Origin: an uncultured Amaricoccus sp.
GTDB taxonomy: Bacteria > Pseudomonadota > Alphaproteobacteria > Rhodobacterales > Rhodobacteraceae
DNA length: 24,503 bases
Assembly (NCBI RefSeq): GCF_937891315.1
Contig: NZ_CALAGI010000103.1
Location: 1-24,503 of the forward strand
Direction of reading: 5' to 3'
The position numbers were made by a program, and so were the translations under genes. Each line of letters begins with the position of its first letter. Position 1 is the stretch's first letter. This document shows, one piece after another, positions 1 through 7,142 of this stretch. The notes under the pieces are model-generated. The model saw only the letters and a program-made list of their open reading frames with translations, ran no database searches and was not told the DNA's origin.

Positions 1-1
1 G

Positions 2-718
2 TATCTGGAACTGGGCGCGTGTCTCAAACATGCAAAGCGGCCGGTCCGAGGTGGTGCCTGCAAAAACCTTGAGTTCCTGCTGGAAATCCGGCATGAGATT
101 GAGCATCGCTCAACAAGCCGGATAGACGATGCACTGGGAGCGAAGCTCCAAGCATGCGCTTTGAATTTCAACGAATTCATCAAACAGGAATTCGGAGTTC
201 AGTATGGCCTTGAGAAGCGACTTCCTCTTGCGCTGCAATTCGTGTCCTTCGGAAGTGAGCAGCGATCGGTCCTAAAGAAGGCGTCGGGACTTCCCAAGCA
301 TGTCGAGGCGACTATCAACGCGTTCGAGAATGGGTTGTCCGATGATCAGATGCGGGACCCGGCTTACCGAATGTCATATGGCTTCATCCCTATTGCTGCC
401 AAGAAGCTTGGTGCAGCTGACTCCTTGGTCCAGATCATTCCCGCTGGAAGCCCGGAGGCCGAAGAGATCGAGAAGATCATCTTCAAGGATGTGAACCGAA
501 AACGCTATCCTCCCGCGAGAGCCGTCGACGAGGTCCGAGCGCGCGGATTCCCGAAGTTTCGGCAGCACGATCACACTTCGCTGTGGAAGAGCCTTGACGC
601 TAAGAAGGATGGCAAGGGCTTCGGTTGCGTCGGAGACTACGGCAACTGGGTTTGGTTCGATCCATGGATCGAGGAGGTAGTTAAGTACTGCGAGGCTCAG
701 GGCGATCGATTCCGCTGA
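2..718 (+). CDS. DUF3644 / HEPN-like protein, 5' end cut by window edge
   Basis: The reading frame is already open at base 2 and runs to TGA at 716-718, giving 238 visible residues; the true start lies outside the window. A TTG at 161 could be mistaken for a start, but the family-like sequence begins before it. The upstream segment reads LEFLLEIRHEIEHRS, followed by LQACALNFNEFIKQEFG, which I recognise as the DUF3644 pattern. The codons at 89-106 spell R-H-E-I-E-H, an R-x4-H motif as found in HEPN ribonuclease-type domains. The C-terminal part (about residues 160-238, with FDPWIEEVVKYCEA) looks like a separate small domain. The role is unknown; DUF3644 proteins are found in defence and mobile contexts, so an RNA-targeting or abortive-infection role is inference. 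By hand count bases 181-240 are about 48% GC, against about 75% in a sample of the core (4801-4860), suggesting recent transfer. Confidence 0.75.
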   Translation, partial: YLELGACLKHAKRPVRGGACKNLEFLLEIRHEIEHRSTSRIDDALGAKLQACALNFNEFIKQEFGVQYGLEKRLPLALQFVSFGSEQRSVLKKASGLPKHVEATINAFENGLSDDQMRDPAYRMSYGFIPIAAKKLGAADSLVQIIPAGSPEAEEIEKIIFKDVNRKRYPPARAVDEVRARGFPKFRQHDHTSLWKSLDAKKDGKGFGCVGDYGNWVWFDPWIEEVVKYCEAQGDRFR

Positions 719-852
719 TCTTCGAGTCATGTCCTGCCACGAGAGCGGACCAAGCCGCAGATCCTGGCGAGACGCGCCGTTTCCATTCCGGAAACGAGCT
801 TCCGGCGGCGAATCGCGCATGTCCTATTTACCGGAATGCGTCAGCCCTGCGG

Positions 853-892
853 GGGGCATGACCGTTTTCAACGGTCAAGCCGGGCATGCCCC
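853..892. repeat. Nested palindrome
   Basis: Outer arms GGGGCATG (853-860) and CATGCCCC (885-892) enclose an inner perfect hairpin, GACCGTT (860-866), loop ttc, AACGGTC (870-876). No T-run follows on either strand, so it is not a typical intrinsic terminator. It could still end transcription of the upstream DUF3644 gene by a factor-dependent route, or be a protein site; that is inference. Confidence 0.5.
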
Positions 893-958
893 TCACGATA
901 TCAAAGCTCCCGGAGAAATCTTCACCCCTCGCGCCCTCCGCAAGCTTGCTCCGGGCGC

Positions 959-1002
959 GCGGACCGCGGGCGCGCCACTGGCGCCCCCTCAGAGCGGTCC
1001 GC
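959..1002. repeat. Long GC-rich inverted repeat
   Basis: Nine-base arms GCGGACCGC (959-967) and GCGGTCCGC (994-1002) match perfectly. Directly inside them lies a second pair, GGGCGC (968-973) and GCGCCC (981-986). The structure would form a strong stem in RNA or a cruciform in DNA. Its function is unknown. Confidence 0.5.
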
Positions 1003-1050
1003 GGAGACATCTCGATCCGACCCAGTCAAACGGATCTGGTAGAAGAGTCC

Positions 1051-1093
1051 GTTTGAAAACTCGGACGGTTTGGTCCGGCGGGTCTTTTCGCGC
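1051..1093. repeat. Dispersed repeat, copy 1
   Basis: This stretch begins GTTTGAAAACTCGG and ends TCGCGC, and aligns over its 43 bases with 7874-7916, at roughly 80% identity by eye with two small gaps. Here only the left part of the longer element is recognisable; the right inverted arm seen at 7997-8012 is not obvious. Both copies are intergenic. Confidence 0.5.
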
Positions 1094-1170
1094 TTGGGTC
1101 GCGTCGGTCACGGGGGCCAATATCCCTCGCCGGACCTCCGCTGTCGGGTTTCCAGGCAGCTTCCGAGGGT

Positions 1171-1518
1171 TCAGCCGAAGGCTTCGGCGTATTCCTCGGG
1201 CGAGAAACCGACAAGCAGCGCGCCGTCGTGGTCGAGCACCGGGCGCTTGATCGCGCTCGGATGCGCGGCGAGGAGGGCGAGCGCGCGGGTCTCGTCGAGG
1301 CCGGCCTTCTCCGCCTCCGGCAGCTTGCGGAAGGTGGTTCCCGCCCGGTTCAGCAGCGCCTCCCAACCGACCTGACCCGCCCAGTCGCGCAATGTCTCGG
1401 GCGTGATCCCGGCGGTCTTGTAGTCATGGAACCGGTAGTCGATCCCGCGAGCGTCGAGCCAGGCGCGCGCGCGCTTCATCGTGTCGCAATTGCGGATACC
1501 GTGGATGACGATGGCCAT
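1171..1518 (-). CDS. ArsC/Spx-family thioredoxin-fold reductase (YffB-like)
   Basis: The 115-residue product has the length of the ArsC/Spx/YffB family. The N-terminus has the strand-loop-helix I-R-N-C11-D-T-M-K typical of the family, with a single catalytic-type cysteine rather than CxxC. Residues 31-40 (HDYKTAGITP), 56-66 (LNRAGTTFRKL) and the late K-R-P-V segment at 91-94 are the other family landmarks. True arsenate reductases sit in ars operons; there are none here, so this is better called a YffB-type protein, probably a glutathione- or thioredoxin-linked reductase of unknown substrate. The start is supported by a GGGAGCGG-like site just upstream. It is on the same strand as the membrane cassette, 85 bases from its last gene, and may be co-transcribed. 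The family call is firm; the substrate is not known. Confidence 0.85.
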   Translation of the reverse strand: MAIVIHGIRNCDTMKRARAWLDARGIDYRFHDYKTAGITPETLRDWAGQVGWEALLNRAGTTFRKLPEAEKAGLDETRALALLAAHPSAIKRPVLDHDGALLVGFSPEEYAEAFG

Positions 1519-1603
1519 TCTTCCGCTCCCTGCGCGGGCCGCGCGGTTCCGACGCTAGTCGAGAATCCGCCGATGCGAAAGCGATCGCCGTGATGGCGCG
1601 CGG

Positions 1604-2158
1604 TCAGCGTTCGAGCGCCTGACGGCGGCGGCCGGCGAGATCGAGCAGCACCGCGTCGCTCTCCTCTCGACGCTGGTCGAGTTCGGCGCGCAACGCGGCG
1701 AGTTCCGCCTCAAGCGCAGCGATGCGAGCCGCCAGCGCCCGGTCGCTCAGCGGTCGCGCGGCGCCGGGTCGCGCATGCGCGAGCCATTGGCGCCAGGACG
1801 ATCCGCGGCCGAGACGTTGCCGGACCGCCGCGATCCTTGGTCGCGCCGCGTCGGCCGCGCGCCCGATATGGCGTTCGATCCAGGGCAGGGCGGCTTCGAG
1901 GCCGCGGTCCGGCGGCAGGGCGATCAGCGCCCAGCCGACGGCGGTCGTCCCGCCGAGCCAGAGCACGAAGCCGGCCGGCCCGCTCCAATAGGTCGCGAGC
2001 GCGCCGGTCAGCGCGACCACCACCCAGGCAGCCTTCGGCGCGGGCCAATTCGCCGGTGGCCGGGCGAAGGCGCGGCGGCGCTTCGGATCGGTGGTGGTCA
2101 GCCAGCCGAGCATCGCGAGGCCGAGGCCGGTCGCGGCGAGCGTGGCGCCGACGCTCAC
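1604..2158 (-). CDS. DUF3325-like membrane protein with coiled-coil tail
   Basis: 184 residues, starting at GTG, whose last bases overlap the TGA of the PepSY gene (GTGA junction), so translation is probably coupled. Residues 1-20 form a first membrane helix, followed by a basic segment (DPKRRRAF), and residues about 45-80 form a helical pair rich in G, A, W and L. This half resembles DUF3325, the small membrane partner of PepSY proteins in siderophore-uptake operons. Residues about 135-178 are alternating A, L, E and R (RIAALEAELAALRAEL), a predicted coiled coil. DUF3325 proteins are usually only about 100 residues, so the tail is an addition. The function is unproven; the location suggests assistance to iron-siderophore handling at the inner membrane. 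The DUF call rests on partial resemblance plus gene order. Confidence 0.6.
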   Translation of the reverse strand: MSVGATLAATGLGLAMLGWLTTTDPKRRRAFARPPANWPAPKAAWVVVALTGALATYWSGPAGFVLWLGGTTAVGWALIALPPDRGLEAALPWIERHIGRAADAARPRIAAVRQRLGRGSSWRQWLAHARPGAARPLSDRALAARIAALEAELAALRAELDQRREESDAVLLDLAGRRRQALER

Positions 2159-3762
2159 TCGGCGGGCTCCAGTCGCGTGATTCGGGTATCGGTTCCGGCG
2201 TCGGTTCGATCCGACGGCATCTCCCGGCGCGAGACCAGCCAGAGCACGCCGCCGGCGATGAGCAGCAGCAGATCGACGCTCAGCACATCGACCTGCCGGC
2301 TGATCAGCGCGTCTGACCAGGTCATGCCGCCGGTGCCGAGCCGCAGCACCGGCAGCAACAGGCAGGCGACCGCCAGCATCCGCTGGAAGCGCCGGCCGAG
2401 CGCGGCGGCGTCGGCCATCCGGATCCCGAGCAGGATCGCGACCGCCGCGCCGAGAACGAAGCTCCAGGGCGTCCAGAAGAACGGATCACCGGCGGGGTGT
2501 GACAGGAAGAAGCCATAGGCCGCCGCCACCACGCCGAGCGGCAGGCCATAGGCGGTGACGAGCGAGGCCCGCCAGAAACCGCGCCAGAGCGGCTGGTCGA
2601 TCCGGCGCCTGATCCAGAGCCGAAGGCCGGACAGGATGACAAAGCACATGGCGACGCCGAGAGCGCCCCAGACCGCCTGCGACAGAACGCCTGCGAAGTC
2701 GCCGAAATGCAGCGGATACATCAGACCATAGAGCGCGCCGCCGACCGAAGGCCCGTTGCCGACGATCACCTTCTGACCGAGGAAGGTTCGACTCGGACCG
2801 TCGAACACCATCTGCGGCTCGATCAGTCCACCTTCCGGCGCCTCGTGCCAGACCGCGACCCGGGCGTCGGCGCGGCCGAAGCGCGTGATATCGACATAGG
2901 TGGCCGCGGCGCCACCGGCGCGATCGACGGAATCGGCCAGCAGATGGTCGAGGCTGGCAAGCGGCGCCGCGGCCGCGTTCTCGGGGACCGGCGGTTCGTA
3001 GAGCGTCTCGGTCAGCGCCTCTTCGTCGCCGCCGAAGGCGACGGTCGCGACCAGCGGGAAGCCGATCGTACTGGCGAAACTGAAGAACGAGCCGGTGAAG
3101 GCGAGCAGGAACGCGAAGGGCAGGCCCCAGCTCGCAGCCAGCACATGCCGGTCGCGGGCCGAGACGAGGCGGCCACCCGGCCGCTCGGCGACGAAGAGAT
3201 CGCGAACGAGATGACGGTGCATCAGAAAGCCGGTGATCACCGCGGCCATCATCATCAGCCCCAGCACGCCGGTAAGGATCAGGCCCCAGGGATTGGGCAG
3301 ATAAAGCTGGACATGAAGGTCGATCAGGAAACGGCGCAGGGCGCTGGTCTCCCAGGCGGGCGGATCTTGCCAGACGAAACCGTCGTGCCGCTCCAGCACC
3401 GCGCCCGACCCCGTATCGACGCGGAAGATCGTGCCGAGATCGTCGAGCTCGCCCTCCTCGGGATTCATCGCATGGGTATGGAAGAAGACATACGCGTCGC
3501 CGCCGACGCCGGCCCAGATGGCGATGTCATCGAGATAGGCGGGGTCGACCTCCTTCGCCAGCCGGCGGACGGTGGCGTCGATCGGCCCGGCCAGCGGCTC
3601 GCCATGGCGCACGGTCCCGGCGGACCAACGGCCGATTTCCGGCGCGAAGACCGCGACCGCGCCGGTGAAGACGACGGCGTAGAGCAGGAGCCCGAGCAGG
3701 ACGGCCGACCATCCGTGCACGGCGGTCATGCGTTTCATCCGGGGCTGCGACAGCGGGATCAT
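2155..3762 (-). CDS. PepSY-associated TM-helix protein (ferric-siderophore reductase-like)
   Basis: 535 residues with the PepSY-TM family plan. TM1 lies at about 17-41 after H16, then a periplasmic PepSY-like region (about 45-140). The signature RFLIDLHVQLYLPNPWG (144-160) runs into TM2 (about 161-181) and is followed by MHRH (181-184). DRHVLAASWGLPFAFLLAFTG (204-224) forms TM3. A second periplasmic part ends in YPLHFGDFAG, and at least four further helices fill the C-terminus. The conserved histidines H150, H182, H184 and H206 are the putative haem or metal ligands of the family. Such proteins are thought to reduce or help release iron from ferric siderophores at the inner membrane. The start at 3760-3762 has a GGAGAG site upstream; M9 and M12 are weaker alternatives. 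It is the centre of a three-gene cassette with the DUF3649-like gene before it and the DUF3325-like gene after it. No TonB receptor is visible. Confidence 0.85.
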   Translation of the reverse strand: MIPLSQPRMKRMTAVHGWSAVLLGLLLYAVVFTGAVAVFAPEIGRWSAGTVRHGEPLAGPIDATVRRLAKEVDPAYLDDIAIWAGVGGDAYVFFHTHAMNPEEGELDDLGTIFRVDTGSGAVLERHDGFVWQDPPAWETSALRRFLIDLHVQLYLPNPWGLILTGVLGLMMMAAVITGFLMHRHLVRDLFVAERPGGRLVSARDRHVLAASWGLPFAFLLAFTGSFFSFASTIGFPLVATVAFGGDEEALTETLYEPPVPENAAAAPLASLDHLLADSVDRAGGAAATYVDITRFGRADARVAVWHEAPEGGLIEPQMVFDGPSRTFLGQKVIVGNGPSVGGALYGLMYPLHFGDFAGVLSQAVWGALGVAMCFVILSGLRLWIRRRIDQPLWRGFWRASLVTAYGLPLGVVAAAYGFFLSHPAGDPFFWTPWSFVLGAAVAILLGIRMADAAALGRRFQRMLAVACLLLPVLRLGTGGMTWSDALISRQVDVLSVDLLLLIAGGVLWLVSRREMPSDRTDAGTDTRITRLEPAE

Positions 3763-3775
3763 CGGCGCTCTCCGG

Positions 3776-4129
3776 TCATGCGAGGCTGATGATCACGGCG
3801 AGCGTCTGCGCCACCGTCGCGCCGACGAGGACCAGCGCGGCGCGCGGCAGGTTCTCCGCGAGGCAGGCGTAGAAGAAGGGCACGGCCCAGATCAGCGGGG
3901 TGAGCAGGATCGGCAGCGCGATGTCATTGACCCCGGCGGCGCCCGGCGGCACCCAGAGCGGCATCGCCGCCATGGTGGCGAGCGCGGCGAGGATCGTCAC
4001 CGGCCCCGCCAGCAGCCACCGGGTCACGACGGGGCGCGCCTCGACACGGCCGCGCAGCCGGGCGATGACGCCTCCGGCGGGGCCGCCCCTGGTGGTTCTT
4101 TCCGATATCGATGCCGGCCGGCCGATCAT
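3776..4129 (-). CDS. DUF3649-like small membrane protein
   Basis: 117 residues: a basic cytoplasmic N-terminus (1-35) followed by three membrane helices at about 38-60, 66-90 and 95-116. The helical core, with RWLLAGPVTILAALA and a W-A-V-P-F-F-Y-A-C-L-A segment, matches the general plan of DUF3649 proteins (tripartite, about 90-120 residues). These occur directly before PepSY-TM and DUF3325 genes in iron-siderophore loci. It ends 13 bases before the PepSY start, consistent with one operon. A GGGAAG-type binding site precedes ATG 4127-4129. The family assignment relies on topology and gene order as much as on sequence, and the molecular role is not established. Confidence 0.6.
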   Translation of the reverse strand: MIGRPASISERTTRGGPAGGVIARLRGRVEARPVVTRWLLAGPVTILAALATMAAMPLWVPPGAAGVNDIALPILLTPLIWAVPFFYACLAENLPRAALVLVGATVAQTLAVIISLA

Positions 4130-4501
4130 GCCCGCTTCCCCAGCTCAGTCGTCGCTGGCTAGCGCGAGAGTTCCGCGCCTGGCTTCCACGGAGGGTAAAC
4201 CAACGGTGCGCGAGTTCAAGACCGGTTCTTCGGCTTGACGGGGGGGCTCCCGCGGGCTTCGCCCTTGGGCCCGGCGGCCGCTCCCGCGGCGGCGACGGGA
4301 GCGGCCTGTTGGCCGCGGGTCTTTTGTTCTCCCCGCCGGTTGGCGGGGCCCCGCGTCCTGCCCGACAGGAATCCGCCGATATGAAACCGGAAGAAGGACC
4401 GGGGTGACGCCGCGACAACCGGGGCGGTGAGTTGCCGGGTGCGGGGAAGTGTGGCATGTCTTTGGCGCAACCAACTTCCGCAGCCCTGAGGATTATTCCG
4501 C
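4130..4501. other. Divergent promoter region with GC-rich hairpins, no gene
   Basis: This stretch separates the leftward PepSY cassette from the rightward PCMT-like/tolC genes, so promoters for both should lie here. Frames on both strands are open because of the high GC, but none has a convincing start or recognisable product. I looked for iron-responsive operators (Fur, Irr or RirA type) and for riboswitch cores and could not identify one. The main structure is the hairpin group at 4276-4348. A small palindrome, TCCTG-cccga-CAGGA, sits at 4356-4370. Confidence 0.55.
4276..4348. repeat. Two consecutive strong hairpins
   Basis: The first is a perfect 11-base stem, GGCCGCTCCCG (4276-4286) with CGGGAGCGGCC (4296-4306), and a nine-base loop. 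The second is a perfect seven-base stem, CCCCGCC (4331-4337), loop ggtt, GGCGGGG (4342-4348). Between them is GGGTCTTTTGTTCT, so the first hairpin is followed on the plus strand by a short T-rich run. That makes a weak rightward terminator or attenuator possible. About 150 bases remain to the PCMT-like start. Confidence 0.4.
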
Positions 4502-5155
4502 ATGATCGATTTCGCCGCCGCCCGCGTCGCCATGGTCGATTGCCAGGTCCGGCCCTCGGACGTCACGCGCTTCCCCATCATCGAGGCGATGTTGGCGGTT
4601 CCGCGCGAGGACTACGTGCCCGAGGCGCTCAAGGCCGTCGCCTATCTCGGCGAGCACGTCCCGCTGGCGCCGGGTCGGGTGCTGCTCGACCCCCGGGTCT
4701 TTGCCAAGATGCTCGACGCGCTCAATCCCGGACCGACCGACCTCGTGCTCGATATCGGCAGCGGCCTCGGCTATTCGGCGGCGGTGATCGCACGCATGGC
4801 CGAGGCGGTGATCGCGCTCGAGGAGGAGGCGGATCTCGGCGCCGAGGCCGAGGGTCGGCTCGCGGCGCACGAGGTCGACAACGCGGTGACCCAGGCCGGC
4901 CCGCTCGCCGGCGGCGCCGCCGAGCATGGCCCGTTCGACGCGATTTTCGTCGAAGGCGCGATCGAGACGCTTCCGCCGGCGATCGAGGCGCAGCTGAAGC
5001 CCGGTGGGCGGATCGTCGCGATCTTCGGCGCCGGCCGCGGCGGGCAGGCGCGACTCGGCCTCAAGCTCGGCCACGGCATCGCCTGGCGGCGTATCTTCGA
5101 TGCCACGGCTCCGATACTGTCCGGTTTCGCCGAGACGAAAGCGTTTGAATTTTGA
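4502..5155 (+). CDS. Protein-L-isoaspartate O-methyltransferase family protein
   Basis: 217 residues with the class I SAM-methyltransferase fold of the PCMT family. The N-terminal part, AMVDCQVRPSDVT and VPREDYVPE, aligns with the Pcm substrate-side region. SAM motif I is LVLDIGSGLGYSAAVIA (81-97), with acidic E106 following, and FDAIFVEGAIETLPP forms the later strand. In canonical Pcm the active-site loop reads Q-T-I-S-x-P; here it is R-V-L-L-D-P (59-64), so the usual Thr/Ser residues are absent and true repair of isoaspartyl residues is doubtful. A GAGGA site (4488-4492) lies nine bases before ATG. It sits 74 bases upstream of tolC on the same strand, an arrangement I associate with Rhodobacterales genomes. 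The family is clear; the substrate is uncertain. Confidence 0.85.
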   Translation: MIDFAAARVAMVDCQVRPSDVTRFPIIEAMLAVPREDYVPEALKAVAYLGEHVPLAPGRVLLDPRVFAKMLDALNPGPTDLVLDIGSGLGYSAAVIARMAEAVIALEEEADLGAEAEGRLAAHEVDNAVTQAGPLAGGAAEHGPFDAIFVEGAIETLPPAIEAQLKPGGRIVAIFGAGRGGQARLGLKLGHGIAWRRIFDATAPILSGFAETKAFEF

Positions 5156-5229
5156 CCGTTTCCAGCGGATAGTGTCGCCGCGAGCCCCGGGGAACGGGCC
5201 GGTTCGAGAGCAGCAATCCGAGGTTTTTC

Positions 5230-6624
5230 ATGCGTATGCGTCGCCGTCTTCGACCGTTTCTGCTTTCGACGGCGCTGTTCATCGTGCTGGCCCCGGCCGG
5301 GGTGACGGCCGAGACGCTGTCCGACGCGTTGGTCAAGGCATATCAGACGAGCCCGCTGCTGCAATCGAGCCGCGCGGCCCTCCGGGCGACCGACGAGGGG
5401 GTGCCGCAGGCGAGTTCGGCAAAGAAGCTGCAGACCTCGCTCTCGGGAAACGCCAATCTGCAGACAAATTCCGACAACGATTTCGGCAATGTTCCGGATA
5501 CCTATCTCGCCGGACTGAACGCGAATCTGCTTGTCTACGACCACGGCCAGACCAAGGCGGCCGTTGACTCGGCCCGCTTCGCCATCGCCGCCGCGCGGGC
5601 CGATCTGCTCAATGTCGAGCAGCAGGTGCTGTTCGCCGCGGTCTCGGCCTATATGGATGTGCGCCAGGGCCTTGAATTCGTCGCCATCGCCGAGAACGAT
5701 GTCGGCGTGCTCGAGGAGCAGTTGCGCGCGGCCAACAACCGTTTCGATGTCGGCGAGGTCACCCGCACCGACGTCAGCCTGACCGAGGCGCAGCTCGAAT
5801 CCTCGCGCGCCACGCTTGCCAACGCGCGCGGCAATCTGCAGATCGCGCGGCAGGCCTATCTCGCGGCGGTCGGCACCTTGCCGGACAATCTGGCGACGCC
5901 GCCGGCCCTGCCGCCGCTGCCGGCGACGCCGACCGAGGCCGAGGCGATCGGCCGGCGGAGCAATCCCCAGATCATCGCGGCGCAGTTCTCCGAGCGCGGC
6001 GCGGTCGCCGATTTCGACCGGGCGCTGGCGGCCAAGGGGCCGAACGTCGGCCTTACCGGCTCGGCCGGCTGGCAGGGCTACGAAAAGGTCGGCCAGGGCG
6101 ACAAACTGACCGCGAGCATCGGCATCCAGGGCAGCTTGCCGCTGACCACCGGCGGCAATGCCGACAGTCTGGTGCGGCAGGCCCAGCAGATCCTCGACCA
6201 GCGCCGCTCGCAGGTGCAGGAGGCCGGGCGCAACGTGGTCGAGAGCGTGAACAACTCCTGGATCCAGCTGCGGGTGGCGCGGGCGCGGATCGTGGCGAAC
6301 CAGCGGCAGGTCGAGGCCTCGCGCATCGCCTACGAGGGCGTCGCCGAGGAGGCGCGGCTCGGGGCGCGCTCGACCATCGACGTGCTCGACGCAAACCAGG
6401 ACCGGCTGGAGGCCGAGGCCGAGGTGGTGCGCTCGAAGCGCGATGAATATGTCGCGGGCTATGCGATCCTGCAGGCCATGGGGCTGCTCACCGTCGATCA
6501 CCTGAAGCTCGGGATCGAGACCTACGACCCGGACGTCTATTTCACCGAGGTTCGCAATGGTCCGCGCGGCGGCTACGACACCTCGGCGGTGGACCGTATC
6601 CGCGCCCGCTGGGCGAAGCAGTAG
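5230..6624 (+). CDS. tolC: TolC-family outer membrane efflux protein
   Basis: 464 residues. A basic n-region (MRMRRRLRPF) and a hydrophobic core (11-22) form a signal peptide likely cleaved after VTA (25-27). The mature protein carries the two repeated outer-membrane-efflux-protein halves (about 28-230 and 235-440), rich in long amphipathic helices. Landmarks are ALVKAYQTSPLLQ at the start, RFDVGEVTRTDVSLTEAQLESSRATLANA in repeat 1 and EGVAEEARLGARSTIDVLDANQDRLEAEAEVV in repeat 2 (each only quoted here in part in the family sense; the pairs GEVTRTDVSLTEAQ and GARSTIDVLDANQD mark the two halves). It forms the trimeric outer-membrane channel for RND pumps and type I secretion. No pump genes are adjacent, which is normal for a shared TolC. 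GAGG at 5220-5223 supports the start; ATG 5236 is a second possibility. The PopZ-like gene starts four bases after its stop. Confidence 0.93.
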   Translation: MRMRRRLRPFLLSTALFIVLAPAGVTAETLSDALVKAYQTSPLLQSSRAALRATDEGVPQASSAKKLQTSLSGNANLQTNSDNDFGNVPDTYLAGLNANLLVYDHGQTKAAVDSARFAIAAARADLLNVEQQVLFAAVSAYMDVRQGLEFVAIAENDVGVLEEQLRAANNRFDVGEVTRTDVSLTEAQLESSRATLANARGNLQIARQAYLAAVGTLPDNLATPPALPPLPATPTEAEAIGRRSNPQIIAAQFSERGAVADFDRALAAKGPNVGLTGSAGWQGYEKVGQGDKLTASIGIQGSLPLTTGGNADSLVRQAQQILDQRRSQVQEAGRNVVESVNNSWIQLRVARARIVANQRQVEASRIAYEGVAEEARLGARSTIDVLDANQDRLEAEAEVVRSKRDEYVAGYAILQAMGLLTVDHLKLGIETYDPDVYFTEVRNGPRGGYDTSAVDRIRARWAKQ

Positions 6625-6628
6625 CGTC

Positions 6629-7063
6629 ATGGCGGCGATTGGCGGAAAAGACGGCGGCGTGGGCGAAACGCCCGGCTCGACGGAATCCCTCGCCGACGTG
6701 CTGGCGTCGATCCGCGCGCTGGTTTCCGCCGAGACGGCGGCGCGCCTGCCCGACGTGCCCGAGGATGAGGACGTGGTGATGCTGACCGCTGAGATGCGGG
6801 TCGAGGCACCGGTCCGCGCCGGCGACGTGCTTTCGGAAGGGATCGGGTTCGGCGTGCCCCGTCCGGTGTCGGCCCGGATCGGCGCGCAGCAGGCGGCCGC
6901 GGCGCCGATCCTCGACGAGGAGGCGCTGCGCGGGGTGATCAATGCGATCGTCCGCGAGGAACTGCAGGGCGAACTCGGCGAGCGGATCTCGCGCAACCTG
7001 CGCAAGCTCGTCCGGCGCGAGATCCGGGAGATGCTGGACGAGGACCGCGCGCGCTCTTCCTGA
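6629..7063 (+). CDS. DUF2497/PopZ-like small protein
   Basis: 144 residues starting at ATG 6629, four bases after the tolC stop; the frame is open further upstream inside tolC, but the short spacing favours this start. The N-terminus contains SLADVLASIRALVSAE, the short conserved N-terminal helix of DUF2497 proteins. The middle is acidic and low-complexity, and the C-terminus (about 105-140, EEALRGVINAIVREE and RNLRKLVRREIREML) is the helical DUF2497 tail. In Caulobacter the family member PopZ self-assembles at the cell pole and tethers the chromosome; Rhodobacterales members are shorter and less studied. The tail here has RNLRKLVRREI where PopZ has a DNLP-type motif, so the match is divergent. 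The last codons and the stop lie within a tandem repeat (7049-7124), hinting that the C-terminus may vary. Confidence 0.65.
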   Translation: MAAIGGKDGGVGETPGSTESLADVLASIRALVSAETAARLPDVPEDEDVVMLTAEMRVEAPVRAGDVLSEGIGFGVPRPVSARIGAQQAAAAPILDEEALRGVINAIVREELQGELGERISRNLRKLVRREIREMLDEDRARSS

Positions 7064-7124
7064 CCGGGCGCGCTCTTCCTGATTGGGCGGGGCCCGCGTC
7101 TCCTGATTGGGCGGGGCCCGCGTC
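7049..7124. repeat. Short tandem repeat at the end of the PopZ-like gene
   Basis: A 15-base unit, GCGCGCTCTTCCTGA, occurs at 7049-7063 (including the gene's TGA) and again at 7068-7082. It is followed by a perfect 24-base duplication, 7077-7100 and 7101-7124, each starting TCCTGATTGGGCGG and ending CGCGTC. The units overlap and share the TCCTGA core, so this is a degenerate array formed by slippage. It fills most of the gap between the convergent PopZ-like and DedA genes. No T-run makes it a classical terminator. Confidence 0.9.
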
Positions 7125-7142
7125 GGTGAGGAGCCGCCGCGC

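Larger units (their letters stand above)
719..1170. other. Non-coding stretch with palindromes
   Basis: No convincing gene lies here: the open frames on both strands have no ribosome binding site, no recognisable protein pattern and overlap each other. It separates the low-GC DUF3644 gene from the GC-rich chromosomal genes, so it may contain the junction of an acquired segment. It holds two strong palindromes (853-892 and 959-1002) and one copy of a dispersed repeat (1051-1093), listed separately. No tRNA or attachment-site duplication was seen. Confidence 0.6.

Noticed and set aside
161..718. A complete 185-residue protein starting at TTG 161
   Set aside because: The frame is open upstream to the window edge and the DUF3644 pattern starts before 161, so the gene is 5'-truncated by the window.
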